In this document: one piece after another, positions 60,981 to 64,000 of the stretch
Layout: each line of letters begins with the position of its first letter
How positions within the stretch are numbered: position 1 is the stretch's first letter
Origin: Osmia lignaria lignaria
Taxonomy: Eukaryota > Arthropoda > Insecta > Hymenoptera > Megachilidae
Length of the DNA stretch: 64,000 bases
Assembly (NCBI RefSeq): GCF_051020975.1
Contig: NC_135037.1
Coordinates: 2,790,001 to 2,854,000 of the forward strand
Reading direction: 5' to 3'
Notes under the pieces: model-generated
The model's database searches: none
The model's input: only the letters and a program-made list of their open reading frames with translations
Told to the model about the DNA's origin: nothing
Made by a program: the position numbers and the translations under genes

Positions 60981-63900
60981 ATGGAATTTACTAGTCCGAA
61001 AATATGTGCTGCACTGATCGTAAGCCTCTGTTGCTTGGGCGTTGTCGGACAATACGAATGGCAAGCTAGAGATGCTTATGACGAAGTTCGTCTACGAATG
61101 GATAAAATCACTAATAACAATTGCCCAATTCAACATCTTGGAGACCTCTATTTACCAGAAGATACAGTTTCCCATTTACCAGACATTAAAGATATTAATA
61201 TCAATCCTGTTTTCCCAAACAGAACTGCTCTGTTACATCTTCATAACATGGCCCTTAGTAGATCATTTTTTTGGAGTTATATTTTACAATCACGTTTTAT
61301 ACGTCCAGCCATTAATGATACATATGATCCAGGCATGATGTATTATTTCTTATCAACAGTCGCAGATGTTTCAGCAAATCCATATATAAATGCTTCTGCT
61401 ATTTATTTCTCTCCAAATATGTCCTATTCGCCATCATATAGAGGCTTTTTTAACAAAACCATGCCCAGGTTTGCTCCAAGAACTTTTAGAGCAGATGATT
61501 TTAATGATCCAATACATTTGGAAAGAATATCTACAAGAAATACATTCAATGTTAAAGACTTAGGAGCATTTCCTAGCGATAGTCTTGCTGATGATTATAC
61601 AACAGATTATTATCGTATAAATGAATGGTAAAATATTTAATAATATCTAAATAATGTATTTATGATTCGCTTGTTGTAATACATAAAGTGTTATATGTAT
61701 TTTTAGGTACAAGAAATGGTTGCCAGATAATGTTGAAAAAAGACACGATACCAAAACTACTTATCAAGTTGAAATTCGATATGCAAACAATACTAATGAA
61801 ACATTTACATTTCACGGGCCACCAGGTATTATAACAACAGAAGCAACTATTAAAACTAAGTAAAACAGGAAGATTTTAATAATATATTATTTTTTTTGTT
61901 TTATATAGGTGCGGACGAATACCCTGGACCTGTAAAATGGACTAGACCGTATTTTGATTGCGGTAGATCGAATCGATGGCTTGTGGCAGCAATTGTGCCT
62001 ATCGCAGATATTTATCCGAGACATACAGGATTCAGGCATATAGAATATCCGACGTACGTTTCTTCTTCATTAAAGTTATTTAACTTTAAGTTATTTCATT
62101 GAGTTCTATGATACATTTTATAATTTTATTTTAGATATACCGCTATATCGGTAATAGAAATGGATTTTGAAAGAATTGATATAAATCAGTGTCCTAAAGG
62201 AAAAGGAAATAGTGGTCCGAATAGATTTGCAAATACTGACAGATGTAAAAAGGAGACTACTGAGGTATTAATTGATATAAATAATCAATAATGGTAGACT
62301 TTAAATGTTGTCCCTGTTGATTTTGTTTTATGCATGTATTTATTATTGTGTACAGTGTGAACCATTGCATGGTTGGGGTTTTCGAAGAGGAGGATATCAG
62401 TGTAGATGTAAGCCGGGTTATAGATTGCCGAATGTAGTGCGGCGTCCCTATTTAGGAGAAATTGTAGAAAGAGCAACTCAAGAACAATACTACAATGGAT
62501 TTGACTGTACCAAAATAGGATGTACGATTTTCATTTCTTTTATTTCCTTTTTATTCTTCTTTTATTCCTTATTATTATTGTTTTAACATTGTCTTTCTGT
62601 TTCTGTATTATTGATCAATTATGCAGGGATTCATAAGATGCCCGTACAATGGGAAAAAGCAAAACCATATGTCAGAGAAAAGTACCTTGAGCAATTCTAT
62701 CATTATAGAAATTATTCTACTGGACCAGAGTCACTAAGATCTGAGAAAACTAATATAGATCAAGCTCTGAAATTTATTTTAAATGTAAATTCGAAAACTT
62801 GTAAAAGGTAATGTAATAAGGGTGGCGCAAGTAAAATAAAAGCACAAAAGTAATGATACATTTAACATGCTTAAAATTACAGTTACACATCAGAAGAGTT
62901 AATGTTGCGGGGAGACATAAGCTTTGGCGCGAAAGAATTCTTTGAGAACGAAGCAAGAATGGCAACTAGATTGGCAAATTTTATTAGCGCGTTTCTACAA
63001 ATTTCTGACCCCCATGAAGTTTATTCGGGTAAAAGAGTAGCAGACAGGCCGCTTACCGAAGATCAAATGATCGGAGAGACTCTAGCTTTAGTGTTAGGAG
63101 ACACTAAAATATGGGCTGCCGAAACACTTTGGGATCGTGATAAGTTTACAAATAGAACGTTTTTCGCCCCGTATGCGTACAAAACTCAGTTAAATACACG
63201 AAAGTTCAAAGTCGAAGATTTAGCTAGACTGAATAATACAGGTAATATACGTATAGATATTATTGAGAAATATTTGTCTTTTTCAATAAATACTTGTTAT
63301 CATTTTACGAGTATTAAACGATATTACAGATAAGGTATACACGAAAAAGAATTATTTCCGATTATCAAAAGACAGATGGGCCACGAATTTTGAAGAATTA
63401 GAACATTATTATATGAAAATAAAAATTAGATATAACGAAACTGGTGAATATTTAAAAAAATATGAACATTACCCGAACTCATATAGGTAAGAATACAAAA
63501 ATTATAAATTTATTTAGTTAAGAACAAACGTGTAACATTTATTTGAAACATGGAAATGAAACTGTACTTGTGGAGTTTAAAGAAACAAGAAGAAAAATTC
63601 AATTTTATACGATCTTGTAAATAAGATTTACTTCAATGTATGGAAATATATGTTCATTTTTATAGGGCAGCAAACCTGAATCATGGTTACTGGACAGCCC
63701 CGTACTTTGATTGCAACGGCAAAATGAAGAAATGGGTAATTACTTATGCATCCCCATTTTTCGGCTTGGACAGTTTGAAAGAGAAACTGGAATTCAAGTA
63801 AGTATCTCAGTCCACATGAAGAACTGAGTATAGTAAGTGCATGAGAAAAATCAAACGTGAAATACTCCCCACAAGGATAGAAAACCTGTTTCATTATAAA

Positions 63901-64000
63901 GGACGGAGACAAGGAAGATCACATTTTATATTAAAATCCTTACAGAGGTGTTGTAGCTGTTACCATGGATCTACTTCAGCTTGACATCAACCAGTGTGAC
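60981..64000 (+). CDS. GPR158-like class C orphan receptor, N-terminal ectodomain (partial)
   Basis: Ten exons: 60981-61627, 61707-61825, 61909-62053, 62135-62264, 62356-62521, 62627-62807, 62883-63241, 63330-63486, 63666-63797, 63946-64000 and beyond; 697 codons so far. A signal peptide (MEFTSPKICAALIVSLCCLG) precedes two Cache-like modules. Module 1 ends TRPYFDCGRSNRWLVAAIVP..MDFERIDINQC and is followed by ECEPLHGWGFRRGGYQCRCK, an EGF-like stretch. Module 2 ends TAPYFDCNGKMKKWVITYAS..VTMDLLQLDINQCD. Human GPR158 has SPPYLECENGSYKPGWLVTL..INLQKVDIDQC and SECMPIKGLGFVLGAYECIC, so the match is clear. In the family these precede a seven-helix domain, here outside the window. The likely fly counterpart is CG31760. 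Vertebrate GPR158 is a neuronal receptor that binds RGS7 and glycine. Confidence 0.88.

Noticed and set aside
1..64000. tRNA, rRNA, CRISPR or bacterial-type operon features
   Set aside because: I looked for tRNA-like B-box motifs, direct repeat arrays and Shine-Dalgarno-spaced gene clusters by eye and found none convincing; the content is eukaryotic.

Overview
The window is animal nuclear DNA: AT-rich, with split genes, canonical GT-AG introns, abundant microsatellites and many small non-coding transposon remnants. The proteins (an insect-type Fes/Fer kinase, a Syp-type hnRNP Q/R, a GPR158-like receptor, a chaoptin/artichoke-type LRR protein) point to an insect. A hymenopteran, perhaps a bee, is my inference from gene style and base composition; nothing in the sequence proves it. 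There is no prokaryotic operon, CRISPR array or recognisable tRNA or rRNA.

Layout. 1-383 (-): first two coding exons of a Fes/Fer tyrosine kinase, head-to-head with NDUFA4 (1086-1535, +). 2643-4040 (+): PPCS (CoA synthesis), convergent with VPS16 (4368-8155, -, 16 exons), the HOPS/CORVET core subunit. 10138-16349 (+): a 1385-residue LRR transmembrane receptor. 17912-21062 (+): an 804-residue single-pass protein with a Cys-rich juxtamembrane stretch and over 20 tyrosine motifs, which I do not recognise as a known insect family. 24027-31216 (-): a protein with five CUB domains plus one LDLa domain, the architecture of nematode LEV-10, with two alternative last exons. 37618-55199 (-): Syp/SYNCRIP (hnRNP Q/R), with long introns and an apparently long 3' UTR. 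60981-64000 (+): the N-terminal ectodomain of a GPR158-like class C orphan receptor, cut by the window end.

For all complete genes I rebuilt exon chains by hand. Summed exon lengths are divisible by three, intron phases match, and the totals (NDUFA4 84 aa, PPCS 314, VPS16 834, LRR 1385, Tyr-rich adaptor 804, LEV-10-like 798 or 901, Syp 659) fit the family sizes where a family is known.

The most interesting items are: (1) the Tyr-motif transmembrane protein, built like vertebrate TRAP adaptors such as LAT, PAG and NTAL; (2) the LEV-10-like gene, whose two last exons each supply the last two bases of the final LDLa cysteine codon and then give either a GPI-type tail or a transmembrane helix with a His/Gln-rich cytoplasmic tail; (3) two 136-nt alternative exons for the first half of RRM2 in Syp; (4) a tandem duplication of the Cache-like unit in the GPR158-like ectodomain. 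Introns and spacers also carry several MITE-like families: three copies with GTGCGG-type ends, a near-perfect foldback element with partial copies, and TTAA-flanked piggyBac-like elements.

The genes do not form a pathway. Several (LRR receptor, LEV-10-like, GPR158-like, Syp) have relatives active in neurons or synapses, but physical proximity here is not evidence of joint function.
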